Below, one piece after another: positions 16,361 through 23,871 of a stretch of 64,000 nucleotides of DNA. Under the pieces are notes generated by a model that ran no database searches, was not told the origin of the DNA, and saw only the letters and a list, made by a program, of their open reading frames with translations. A program made the translations under genes and the position numbers. The stretch is from Thalassobacter stenotrophicus (GTDB taxonomy: Bacteria > Pseudomonadota > Alphaproteobacteria > Rhodobacterales > Rhodobacteraceae): the NCBI RefSeq assembly GCF_001458315.1, contig NZ_CYRX01000031.1:186001-250000 (forward strand), given 5' to 3'. The first letter of the stretch is position 1, and every line of letters begins with the position of its first letter.

Positions 16361-17404
16361 TCACGCAGCCCGCGCAAGATGTTTTGCCTGAAGCTTCAGA
16401 AAAGCCGCGCAAAACGCAGCCACCTCAGCCTCTGTTGTGTCTAGTCCAAGGCTTACCCGGATCGCGGATCCCGCCTCGGCCTCATTCAATCCCATGGCGC
16501 GCAACACGCCGCTGGCGCGCACCTTACCGCTAGAACACGCGGATCCCGCGCTCACGGCAAACCCCGCCAAATCTAACGCCATAACCTGCGTCTCACCCTT
16601 CCAACCGGGGGTCACGATGCAGGTGGTGTTCGGCAAACGCTCCGCGCCTTTCCCGATCAAAATAGTCTCTTTTGAGCCAGCCTCAAGGTGAGTTTCTAGA
16701 AAAGTTCTAAGTTGTTCGACCCGAGCCCATTTGCCCGCGGCCAAATCCGCCGACGCGGCCTGTGCGGCCGCCCCAAAACCGGCGATCAAATGGATCGCTT
16801 CCGTGCCAGCGCGGCGGCCCATTTCTTGCCCCCCACCTTTCAGCTGAGGGGGCACATCCAAGCCCCGGCGCAAGACCAACGCCCCGATGCCTTTCGGCCC
16901 GCCCAGTTTATGCGCCGACACCAATGCCATATCTACGCCGGACCAATCAAAGGCCAAGGGAACCTTGCCAAAGGCCTGCGTCATATCACTCAGGGCCAAG
17001 CCCTTGGGCAGCGCCTGGATTACACCCGTCTCAGAGTTTGCCGCCTGCAAAGCGGTGCGCGCAGGATCTATCACATCAACCCGACCCGCTGCATCCACAG
17101 CCAAAGATCCGTCGCCCCACGCTCCAACGGCGTCATGCTCAATGGGCGCGGTCTGCAATGCACGCCCCGCCATCGCCAAAGCCGCTGCCTCGGTCGCACC
17201 AGACACAAACACAATGTCGGCGGCCTGCGCGCCAAGCGCCTCTGCCACATTCGCCCGCGCCGCCTCAATCACACCCTTCGCCGCACGCCCCTCGGCATGG
17301 ACCGAGGACGGATTGCCCACCACATCCATGGCTGCAATCATCGCCGCCCGCGCCTCAGCCCGCAGGGGCGTCGTTGCGTTATGATCTAGATAGACGCGTC
17401 CCAA
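16361..17404 (-). CDS. IscS/NifS-type cysteine desulfurase
   Basis: About 347 residues. The start YLDHNATTPLRAEARAAM, the PLP lysine in SAHKLGGPKGIGAL and the cysteine loop SAGSACSSGKVRASGVL place it in group I desulfurases, distinct from SufS in the same operon. No ATG is available. I chose the TTG at 17404, which directly follows AAAGGA; another TTG at 17437 would add 11 residues (MGHLSIWGTKD) translated from what looks like an intergenic repeat remnant. It lies downstream of iscR. Confidence 0.88.
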   Translation of the reverse strand: MGRVYLDHNATTPLRAEARAAMIAAMDVVGNPSSVHAEGRAAKGVIEAARANVAEALGAQAADIVFVSGATEAAALAMAGRALQTAPIEHDAVGAWGDGSLAVDAAGRVDVIDPARTALQAANSETGVIQALPKGLALSDMTQAFGKVPLAFDWSGVDMALVSAHKLGGPKGIGALVLRRGLDVPPQLKGGGQEMGRRAGTEAIHLIAGFGAAAQAASADLAAGKWARVEQLRTFLETHLEAGSKETILIGKGAERLPNTTCIVTPGWKGETQVMALDLAGFAVSAGSACSSGKVRASGVLRAMGLNEAEAGSAIRVSLGLDTTEAEVAAFCAAFLKLQAKHLARAA

Positions 17405-17452
17405 ATCCTTTGTTCCCCAAATACTCAAATGGCCCAACAGAGCCGATCAAAC

Positions 17453-17911
17453 CTAGTCATCAACGACTTGAAACAAACTCGGCACAGCCGGGCATGGCGT
17501 CAGGTCATTGCCCACGATATCCGACAGCCGGGTTTGATGCAGATACACGTATACATGGGCGCTCAACCCCTCCCAAAGGCGGTTGGTCAAGGATTGCGCG
17601 CGGCTGCCCGACAACCCGCCGGATGCTCCTGCCCCCTTGTGCATCGCGGATACCGTTTCATCGACGGCCTCCAGCACATCGCTGACCCGAACTTCAGACG
17701 GCGCTCGCGCAAGGCGGTATCCGCCACCCGGCCCACGCACGGAATCAACCAAACCCGCGCGGCGCAGCTTTACGAACAATTGTTCCAAATATGGCAACGA
17801 TACGTCCTGACGCCCTGAAATGTCGCCCAAGGATGTCAGCGCGCCGTCCGGCTGCTGCGCTAAATCAACAAGCGCAACCATGGCGTAGCGCCCTTTGGTG
17901 CTCAGCTTCAT
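17453..17911 (-). CDS. iscR: IscR-type Rrf2-family regulator without the three-cysteine site
   Basis: 152 residues. The winged helix (MKLSTKGRYAMVALVDLAQQ, then SLPYLEQLFVKLRRAGLVDS and RGPGGGYRLAR) is typical of IscR, the iron-sulfur sensing repressor of suf/isc genes. The three clustered cysteines near residues 92-104 of E. coli IscR are missing: the region reads HKGAGASGGLSGSRA. The only cysteine is Cys140. Rhodobacter sphaeroides IscR is known to be of this unusual kind. It is the first gene of the suf operon, and the promoter carries an Irr-type box. Confidence 0.9.
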   Translation of the reverse strand: MKLSTKGRYAMVALVDLAQQPDGALTSLGDISGRQDVSLPYLEQLFVKLRRAGLVDSVRGPGGGYRLARAPSEVRVSDVLEAVDETVSAMHKGAGASGGLSGSRAQSLTNRLWEGLSAHVYVYLHQTRLSDIVGNDLTPCPAVPSLFQVVDD

Positions 17912-18021
17912 AGCCTTCTCCTATACAACAGACGCACACGTCCAAGCGGCGCATCCGATTGACGTCCCCGTTTGTTGCGCTTAACTGACGCTCAGGAAGG
18001 GCTCGCGCGGTCGCGGGCCAA

Positions 18022-18059
18022 TTTAGAAGCGTTCTAAAGTCTCTGAGCCAGTTCGTCAA
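18022..18059 (-). promoter_or_regulatory. iscR-suf promoter with ICE-like (Irr) box
   Basis: TTTAGAA-GCG-TTCTAAA (18022-18038) is a perfect inverted repeat that matches the iron control element bound by Irr in alphaproteobacteria. On the minus strand a -35 TTGACG (18059-18054), a 17-base spacer and a -10 TAGAAC (18036-18031) fit a housekeeping promoter, so the box covers the -10. The leader to iscR would be about 110 bases. Repression by Irr under low iron is the inference. The site could also affect the divergent hydrolase gene. Confidence 0.7.
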
Positions 18060-18121
18060 CATTGGCCAGACACATCGCCCCTCCAACGCGAGGGTCGAGA
18101 CGAACAAGGAAAGAGGCCAAA

Positions 18122-18775
18122 TTGCCCGAAGTCATTTTCCCCGGACCCGAAGGACGCCTTGAGGGGCGCTATCACCCGCAAAAAGCCAAGGACGCTCCAA
18201 TCGCGATCCTTTTGCACCCGCACCCCCAGTTCGGCGGCACCATGAACAACCGCGTCGTGTATAATCTGCACTACGCTTTCTACAACATGGGCTTCACCGT
18301 GTTGCGGTTCAATTTCCGCGGCGTAGGCCGTAGCCAAGGTGAATACGACCAAGGTATTGGTGAATTGTCCGATGCCGCATCTGCGCTCGATTACCTACAA
18401 ACAATGAACCCCAACGCCAAACATTGCTGGGTGGCTGGGTTCTCGTTTGGCGCGTGGATCGGGATGCAACTTTTGATGCGCCGCCCCGAGATCACAGGCT
18501 TTATCTCCGTTTCGCCCCCAGCAGATCGCTACGACTTTAGCTTCCTCGCGCCCTGCCCCTCTTCGGGCCTCGTGATCAACGGCTCAAACGACCGCGTCGC
18601 ACCGCCTGCGGACACGACCGCACTGGTCAACAAGCTGCATGAGCAAAAGGGCATCACCATCACCCACCAAGAGGTTGAGGGCGCAGGCCACTTCTTTGAG
18701 GACCCGCATATGGACACGCTCATCGGCTCGGTCGATACCTACGTGCGTCGCCGCCTCACGGAAACAACACGTTGA
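18122..18775 (+). CDS. Alpha/beta hydrolase
   Basis: 217 residues from a TTG preceded by AAGGAAAGAGG; a second TTG 20 codons upstream (18062) has no ribosome site. The nucleophile elbow is GFSFGAW (Ser108), the acid is probably the Asp in GSNDRVAPP and the base the His in GAGHFF. The oxyanion region LLHPHPQFGGTMNN is typical of a small family often found beside iron-sulfur genes in alphaproteobacteria. Substrate unknown. It is divergent from iscR. Confidence 0.85.
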   Translation: MPEVIFPGPEGRLEGRYHPQKAKDAPIAILLHPHPQFGGTMNNRVVYNLHYAFYNMGFTVLRFNFRGVGRSQGEYDQGIGELSDAASALDYLQTMNPNAKHCWVAGFSFGAWIGMQLLMRRPEITGFISVSPPADRYDFSFLAPCPSSGLVINGSNDRVAPPADTTALVNKLHEQKGITITHQEVEGAGHFFEDPHMDTLIGSVDTYVRRRLTETTR

Positions 18776-19002
18776 GCACTCTTGCCGAAAAGCTTGCCGA
18801 TGATTTGGCAGCCAAGGCAATCGCCCATATTCAGGCGACGGGGGATGAAGATATCGTAAGCCTTTTGTCCAAGACAATTGGTGAGCAATCTCAAACCCTC
18901 CAAGAAGCGTTCATCACCTCGATCCGCGTGCAACGCGCCGCAATCCGCGCCGCCGAGTTGTTGGAGCGGCGCAGTCGAGACTACACACCAAGCCCAGAGT
19001 AA
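18772..19002 (+). CDS. Small hypothetical protein
   Basis: 76 residues, helical and charged (MSTLAEKLADDLAAKAIAHI, later RVQRAAIRAAELLERRSRDY). It starts with TTG overlapping the hydrolase stop as TTGA (18772-18775), so it is probably translationally coupled. Not recognised. A terminator-like hairpin follows. Confidence 0.6.
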   Translation: MSTLAEKLADDLAAKAIAHIQATGDEDIVSLLSKTIGEQSQTLQEAFITSIRVQRAAIRAAELLERRSRDYTPSPE

Positions 19003-19032
19003 TCTGCGGCTTGGGCAATTTGACATGACACA

Positions 19033-19064
19033 TAAACGGCCCCCTGCGGGCCGTTTATCGTTTT
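19033..19064 (+). terminator. Probable intrinsic terminator
   Basis: TAAACGGCCC (19033-19042) and GGGCCGTTTA (19048-19057) form a perfect 10-bp stem with loop CCTGC, followed by TCGTTTT. It separates the hydrolase/small-protein pair from the HD-domain gene. The T run is interrupted, so strength is uncertain. Confidence 0.7.
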
Positions 19065-19092
19065 CGGGTTCACGAAACAGGAGCACGCCACA

Positions 19093-20223
19093 ATGCACCG
19101 ACTAGACGCCCAAATGGCCTTTCTGATGGAGGCTGATCGGCTCAAATCCGTGGACCGCGCAAATGTCCTGCTTGATGGCTCCCGCCCCGAAAATGCGGCG
19201 GAGCACGCGTGGCACCTGTGTCTGTGGGCCATGACGTTGGCCCCGCTGGCCCCCAACGATGTGGATGTGGACGCAGTTATCGCGATGCTCTTGGTGCACG
19301 ACTTGGTTGAGATCGACGCAGGCGACACCCCAATCGATCAGCCGGATCCCACCCAATCCGCACGCGAAGCCCGCGCCGCTGATCGCCTCTTCGCCCTCCT
19401 GCCAGATGATCAGGCCGCGGAGTTGCGCACCCTGTGGGAGGCGTTTGAAGCGGCCGAAACACCCAACGCCCGCTGGGCCAAGGCACTCGATCACATCGCG
19501 CCTGTGTTTCAAGTGCTGCTTGCCCCGTCACCACCTGCCGATCATGTCACCATCGCACGCAACAACCTTGCCTCCGGGCGCGCCGCGCATTTGGCCACTG
19601 AGTGGCCGCTCTTGCACAGCGCTGCCCTTGATCTGTTAGAGGGCAGGAAAATCGCGGACCGGGATCTTGCCGCGCGCTTAGCGTTCCTCGCAGAAGCCGA
19701 CGCGCTTAAATCCGTTACCCGCGCCACCCGCCTCGCCGATGGCAGCCGCTTTGAAACAACCGGAGAGCACAGTTGGCACATCGCGCTCTTTGCTCTGGTT
19801 CTGGGCGAATGGGATACATCGGACACAGGCGCCGTGATCCGCATGCTGATCCTGCACGACTTGGTGGAAATCGATGCGGGCGATGTCCCGGTCTTTGCCG
19901 CGCCCTCCGCCACGGTCGAAGCAGACGAGGCTCGCGCCGCCGACCGGATCTTTGGATTATTGCCTTCCGACACCGGCCCCGCCTTTCGCGACCTGTGGGA
20001 CACATTTGAGGCCAACCAATCGCCTGAGGCACGCTTTGCCAAATCTCTTGATCGGTTCCAGCCGCCGAACCTAAACCTCGCGAATGGTGGCGGCTCATGG
20101 GTGGATTATGCCGTGACCGAGGACACAGTGCGCGCCCGTGTCGGCACAAGGATCGCGGCAGGCGCGCCGCACCTGTGGGACTGGCTCAGCCCCCGCATCG
20201 CCGCCCATTTCGAAAAGCTGTAA
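19093..20223 (+). CDS. Tandem HD-domain phosphohydrolase-like protein
   Basis: 376 residues made of two copies of the same HD fold (YfbR/HDDC2-like). Copy 1 (about 1-185) has MEADRLKSVDRANVLLDGSR, EHAWH (His38), VHDLVEIDAGD (His69-Asp70) and ALDHI (Asp133). Copy 2 (about 192-376) has AEADALKSVTRATRLADGSR, EHSWH (His226), LHDLVEIDAGD (His255-Asp256) and SLDRF (Asp320). Both sets of metal ligands seem complete. Single-copy relatives of roughly 190 residues are nucleotide phosphohydrolases. The duplication is seen directly; the substrate is unknown. Confidence 0.88.
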   Translation: MHRLDAQMAFLMEADRLKSVDRANVLLDGSRPENAAEHAWHLCLWAMTLAPLAPNDVDVDAVIAMLLVHDLVEIDAGDTPIDQPDPTQSAREARAADRLFALLPDDQAAELRTLWEAFEAAETPNARWAKALDHIAPVFQVLLAPSPPADHVTIARNNLASGRAAHLATEWPLLHSAALDLLEGRKIADRDLAARLAFLAEADALKSVTRATRLADGSRFETTGEHSWHIALFALVLGEWDTSDTGAVIRMLILHDLVEIDAGDVPVFAAPSATVEADEARAADRIFGLLPSDTGPAFRDLWDTFEANQSPEARFAKSLDRFQPPNLNLANGGGSWVDYAVTEDTVRARVGTRIAAGAPHLWDWLSPRIAAHFEKL

Positions 20224-20301
20224 GCGGCTCAACCCACCAAGGCTCCAAATCGACAACGGCGCCCCTTCCCAAAACGCCTATTCACCGCTACATGGCCGGG
20301 T

Positions 20302-21660
20302 ATGACCAAAACACTCCACATCATCGGCGGCGGCATGGCGGGCTCTGAGGCCGCTTGGCAGGCTGCGAACGCAGGCGTCCCCGTCGTCATCCACGAGATG
20401 CGCCCGACAGTTGAAACATTTGCCCACCGCACTGGCCATCTGGCCGAGATGGTGTGTTCGAATTCCTTCCGCTCCGACGATGATGAGCAGAACGCCGTGG
20501 GCCTACTGCATTGGGAAATGCGCCAAGCAAACGGTCTGATCATGAACACCGCGCAGGCGCACCGCCTGCCCGCCGGTGGTGCATTGGCCGTCGACCGCGA
20601 CCCCTTTGCCGCCGACGTCACTGCTCGCATCATGGCACACCCGCTGATCACTGTGGAATACGGCGAAATCAATGCATTGCCGCCCGAAGATCAACCAACG
20701 ATCATCGCCACTGGCCCTCTGACGTCTGAGGGACTAGGTGGGGCAATCGCCGCCGAAACCGGCCAAGACGCGCTGGCGTTCTTCGATGCCATCGCCCCCA
20801 TCGTCTACCATGAGAGCATCAATATGGATGTCGCATGGATGCAGTCGCGCTACGACAAGGGCGAGACTGAGGAAGAGCGCACAGCCTACCTCAACTGCCC
20901 CATGACAAAGGACCAGTACGAGGCGTTCATTGACGCCCTCTTGGCCGCCGATAAAACCGAATTCCATGAGGGTGAGACCGCAGGCTACTTTGACGGCTGC
21001 CTGCCGATCGAAGTGATGGCTGAACGCGGACGTGAAACGCTGCGGTTTGGCCCGATGAAGCCCGTTGGCCTGACCAACCAGCATCAGCCGGAGGTGAAAC
21101 CGTACGCCGTTGTTCAGCTGCGTCGCGACAACAAACTGGGCACGCTCTACAATATCGTGGGCTTTCAGACCAAGATGAAGTACGGCGCGCAAACGGCTGT
21201 TCTGAAAACAATTCCCGGCCTAGAAGACGCCAGCTTTGCACGTTTGGGCGGGATCCACCGCAACACATTCCTGAACTCGCCCACGCTGCTTGACGATCAG
21301 ATGCGCCTGAAATCTCAGCCGCACATTCGCTTTGCGGGTCAGATCACTGGCGTTGAGGGGTATGTCGAAAGTGCTGCTATGGGCCTGCTCGCAGGCCGCA
21401 TGGCTGCCGCCGAAATCTTGGGCGAAACCCTGCCCGCTGTCCCAGACACCACAGCGATGGGCGCCCTACTGACGCACATCACTGGCGGGGCCGAGGCCAA
21501 GACGTTCCAACCCATGAACGTGAACTTCGGCCTGTTCCCTCCGGTGGATGCCAAGGGTGGCCGCCGCAACCGCAAAACCCGGTACAAAATCTATACTGAC
21601 CGGGCAAAAGCGGACTGGGCGGAGTGGCTTGGCGAGCGCGAAAGCTTGGCAGCGGAGTGA
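20302..21660 (+). CDS. trmFO: tRNA (uracil-54-C5)-methyltransferase, folate-dependent
   Basis: 452 residues. TrmFO makes ribothymidine at tRNA position 54 from methylene-tetrahydrofolate with FAD. The N-terminal FAD motif is [17 protein letters not shown]. Family segments are [10 protein letters not shown], the [14 protein letters not shown] block, [10 protein letters not shown], and the C-terminal [11 protein letters not shown]. The length matches the family. Rightward, followed 20 bases later by a methyltransferase gene. Confidence 0.95.
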   Translation: MTKTLHIIGGGMAGSEAAWQAANAGVPVVIHEMRPTVETFAHRTGHLAEMVCSNSFRSDDDEQNAVGLLHWEMRQANGLIMNTAQAHRLPAGGALAVDRDPFAADVTARIMAHPLITVEYGEINALPPEDQPTIIATGPLTSEGLGGAIAAETGQDALAFFDAIAPIVYHESINMDVAWMQSRYDKGETEEERTAYLNCPMTKDQYEAFIDALLAADKTEFHEGETAGYFDGCLPIEVMAERGRETLRFGPMKPVGLTNQHQPEVKPYAVVQLRRDNKLGTLYNIVGFQTKMKYGAQTAVLKTIPGLEDASFARLGGIHRNTFLNSPTLLDDQMRLKSQPHIRFAGQITGVEGYVESAAMGLLAGRMAAAEILGETLPAVPDTTAMGALLTHITGGAEAKTFQPMNVNFGLFPPVDAKGGRRNRKTRYKIYTDRAKADWAEWLGERESLAAE

Positions 21661-21680
21661 TCCCGTGGCACGGTGGTGCC

Positions 21681-22310
21681 ATGACCAAGGATAAAGACGG
21701 CTTTAACACCAAACTCTGGGCACCGCGCAGCACCGAAGAAACGCTTCAAATCTATGCCGATTGGGCACAGACCTATGAGGCGGATGTCGAGGCGGCGGGC
21801 TACGCCACGCCCAGTCGTCTGGCCCACGCTTTATGGAACCACATGCCGAACATGGATGCGGAAATCTTGGATTTCGGCTGTGGAACCGGGCTGTGCGGTT
21901 TGGCCTTGCGAATGGTCGGCTACCACCGGATCGACGGCACTGACATTTCGCCAGAGATGCTGGCCGTCGCTCGCCAGAAAAAAGCCTACCGCACGTTGAC
22001 GCGAGGCACGCCCGGTCAAATGCCGCTGATCGCGGCCGGGACCTACGACGCGATTGTGGCCTGCGGGGTCATCAGCCTTGGCGCCGCGCCTGCCGACATC
22101 CTGACGCCGATCTTGAACCTGCTCGCACCCGGCGGGGTTCTGGCGCTAAGCTACAATGAAGCCACACTAAAGGACGCCAGCTACATGGACGCCCTAGCGG
22201 ATGTGCAATCAAGCGGCCAAGCCCGGTTACAGTGGTCCGAAAACGGGCCGCATTTGCCAGAAAAACCCGGTGCGCAAACCTCTACCATCTACATTTTGGA
22301 ACGTCTGTGA
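21681..22310 (+). CDS. Class I SAM-dependent methyltransferase
   Basis: 209 residues. The SAM-binding motif I is ILDFGCGTGLCG, with GTDISPEMLAVAR as motif II and LLAPGGVLAL further on. The N-terminal segment QIYADWAQTYEADVEAAGY is common in WBSCR27/NNMT-like methyltransferases. Substrate unknown. The ATG at 21681 is preferred over 21624, which overlaps trmFO. Its stop overlaps the gluQ start as GTGA. Confidence 0.82.
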   Translation: MTKDKDGFNTKLWAPRSTEETLQIYADWAQTYEADVEAAGYATPSRLAHALWNHMPNMDAEILDFGCGTGLCGLALRMVGYHRIDGTDISPEMLAVARQKKAYRTLTRGTPGQMPLIAAGTYDAIVACGVISLGAAPADILTPILNLLAPGGVLALSYNEATLKDASYMDALADVQSSGQARLQWSENGPHLPEKPGAQTSTIYILERL

Positions 22311-23188
22311 CGCGCACTCGATTTGCGCCCTCACCCACAGGGCCGCTTCACCTAGGACACGCCTACGCCGCATTGATCGCCGCCCGCCGCGGTGACGAGA
22401 TGTTGCTGAGGATTGAAGATATTGATGCCACCCGCGCGCGGCCCGAGTGGGAGGCCGCCATTCACGACGATCTGGCTTGGTTGGGCGTGACATACCCCAT
22501 GCCCGTGATGCGCCAGTCGGATCGTCACACGGCCTACGGTGCAGCGCTTGACGCCCTTTGGAGCCGTGGATTGCTGTACCCCTGCACCTGCACGCGCCGT
22601 GATATTGAGGCTGCCGCCAGTGCCCCACAGGAGGGCGCACCGCTGCTGGGGCCTGATGGCGTGATTTATCCCGGCACCTGCCGCCATACCCCCACCGGCC
22701 CCCGCCCCAAAGGCGTGACGCTGCGCCTCAACATGGCAAAGGCCACGTCCGAGGTTGGCCCGGTGTCCTTTACCGAGACCGGCGCAGGCCCCGGCGATGA
22801 GACGGGCGTAATCACCGTACAGCCCGACCATATGGTGTCGGCCATTGGCGACATCGTCGTCGCCCGCAAGGACTTTGGCACCTCCTACCACCTGAGCGTT
22901 GTCGTGGATGACGCCGCACAAAAGATCACCGAAGCCACCCGTGGCACCGACCTTTTTGAGGCCACCCCGATCCACGTCCTTTTGCAACGGCTGCTGGACC
23001 TGCCCACGCCGCAGTACCACCACCACGCCTTGATCCGCGACCCAAACGGCAAACGCCTTGCCAAGCGCGACGACGCCCGTGCTTTGCGTGTGTACCGTGA
23101 TGGCGGGTGGAATGGGCGCGCCCTCGCCCAGCGCCTCATGGCCTCCCCTCAGACGGCCGCAATGATCCCCACCTCTCCGCTCCCGTGA
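22307..23188 (+). CDS. gluQ: Glutamyl-Q tRNA(Asp) synthetase
   Basis: 293 residues. A shortened glutamyl-tRNA synthetase that attaches glutamate to queuosine in tRNA-Asp. The HIGH motif is APSPTGPLHLGHAYAAL and the KMSKS equivalent is GKRLAKRDDA. Four zinc-site candidates lie in YPCTCTRRD and YPGTC. There is no anticodon-binding domain, as expected. It starts with GTG overlapping the methyltransferase stop (22307-22310). Confidence 0.92.
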   Translation: MTRTRFAPSPTGPLHLGHAYAALIAARRGDEMLLRIEDIDATRARPEWEAAIHDDLAWLGVTYPMPVMRQSDRHTAYGAALDALWSRGLLYPCTCTRRDIEAAASAPQEGAPLLGPDGVIYPGTCRHTPTGPRPKGVTLRLNMAKATSEVGPVSFTETGAGPGDETGVITVQPDHMVSAIGDIVVARKDFGTSYHLSVVVDDAAQKITEATRGTDLFEATPIHVLLQRLLDLPTPQYHHHALIRDPNGKRLAKRDDARALRVYRDGGWNGRALAQRLMASPQTAAMIPTSPLP

Positions 23189-23263
23189 AAATATGGCTTG
23201 ATTTTTCACGGCCACTGGTGTGAAAATTTGAGCAATAGTTTCATGCGAGTCGGGGAGGCGCGC

Positions 23264-23824
23264 TTGTCTGACACCGCCGAAAGCCTCAAATCCATCTACC
23301 TCGGAGCTGACCTGAGAGCCTTACGCAAGTCGCGTGGCCTGACCCTACAGGACGTCGCGGATCGGTTGGGCAAATCGGTCGGGTGGCTCAGTCAAGTAGA
23401 ACGCGATATTTCGCGGCCCGAGGATGCAGATATGGTGCATCTGGCGGATCTGTTGGACGTGCCCGTCGGCCTGCTGACGCCTGTGTCCGAGGAAGGCGTC
23501 ATCGTGCGCAAAGATGGCCGCCGCGCCATTGGTGAACGGATCGCGGGCCTGACCGAAGAACTCGTTTCACCTGATCTGACGGACGCCTTTGAGGTTATAC
23601 ATTCCACCTTCGCCCCCGGCGTATCGCGCAGTGACGAAGTGCTCCGCCCGACGCAAGAAATCGCCTACCTCGTGTCCGGGCGTCTGGATATCTGGATCAA
23701 CGGCACCCGCCATACCCTGACCCCCGGCGACAGCGCCCGCATTCGTGCGCAAAGCTTTCGTTGGGCCAACCCCTATGACGTGCCAGCTATCGCCCTGTGG
23801 GTGATTGCCCCGCCCGTCTACTGA
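23264..23824 (+). CDS. XRE-cupin transcriptional regulator
   Basis: About 186 residues from a TTG that has GGGGAGG five bases upstream; an ATG at 23243 is the alternative. The N-terminal helix-turn-helix is LRALRKSRGLTLQDVADRLG, SVGWLSQVERD. The C-terminal cupin covers about residues 105-186 (STFAPGVSRSDEVL, EIAYLVSGRLDIWINGTRHT, GDSARI). Such proteins often sense a small metabolite and control the adjacent catabolic genes. The flavoprotein operon starts 47 bases downstream in the same direction. Confidence 0.85.
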   Translation: MSDTAESLKSIYLGADLRALRKSRGLTLQDVADRLGKSVGWLSQVERDISRPEDADMVHLADLLDVPVGLLTPVSEEGVIVRKDGRRAIGERIAGLTEELVSPDLTDAFEVIHSTFAPGVSRSDEVLRPTQEIAYLVSGRLDIWINGTRHTLTPGDSARIRAQSFRWANPYDVPAIALWVIAPPVY

Positions 23825-23871
23825 ACACCCATAGCCCGATCACAAAGGGCCTGCATACCAAAGGAGAGCCC

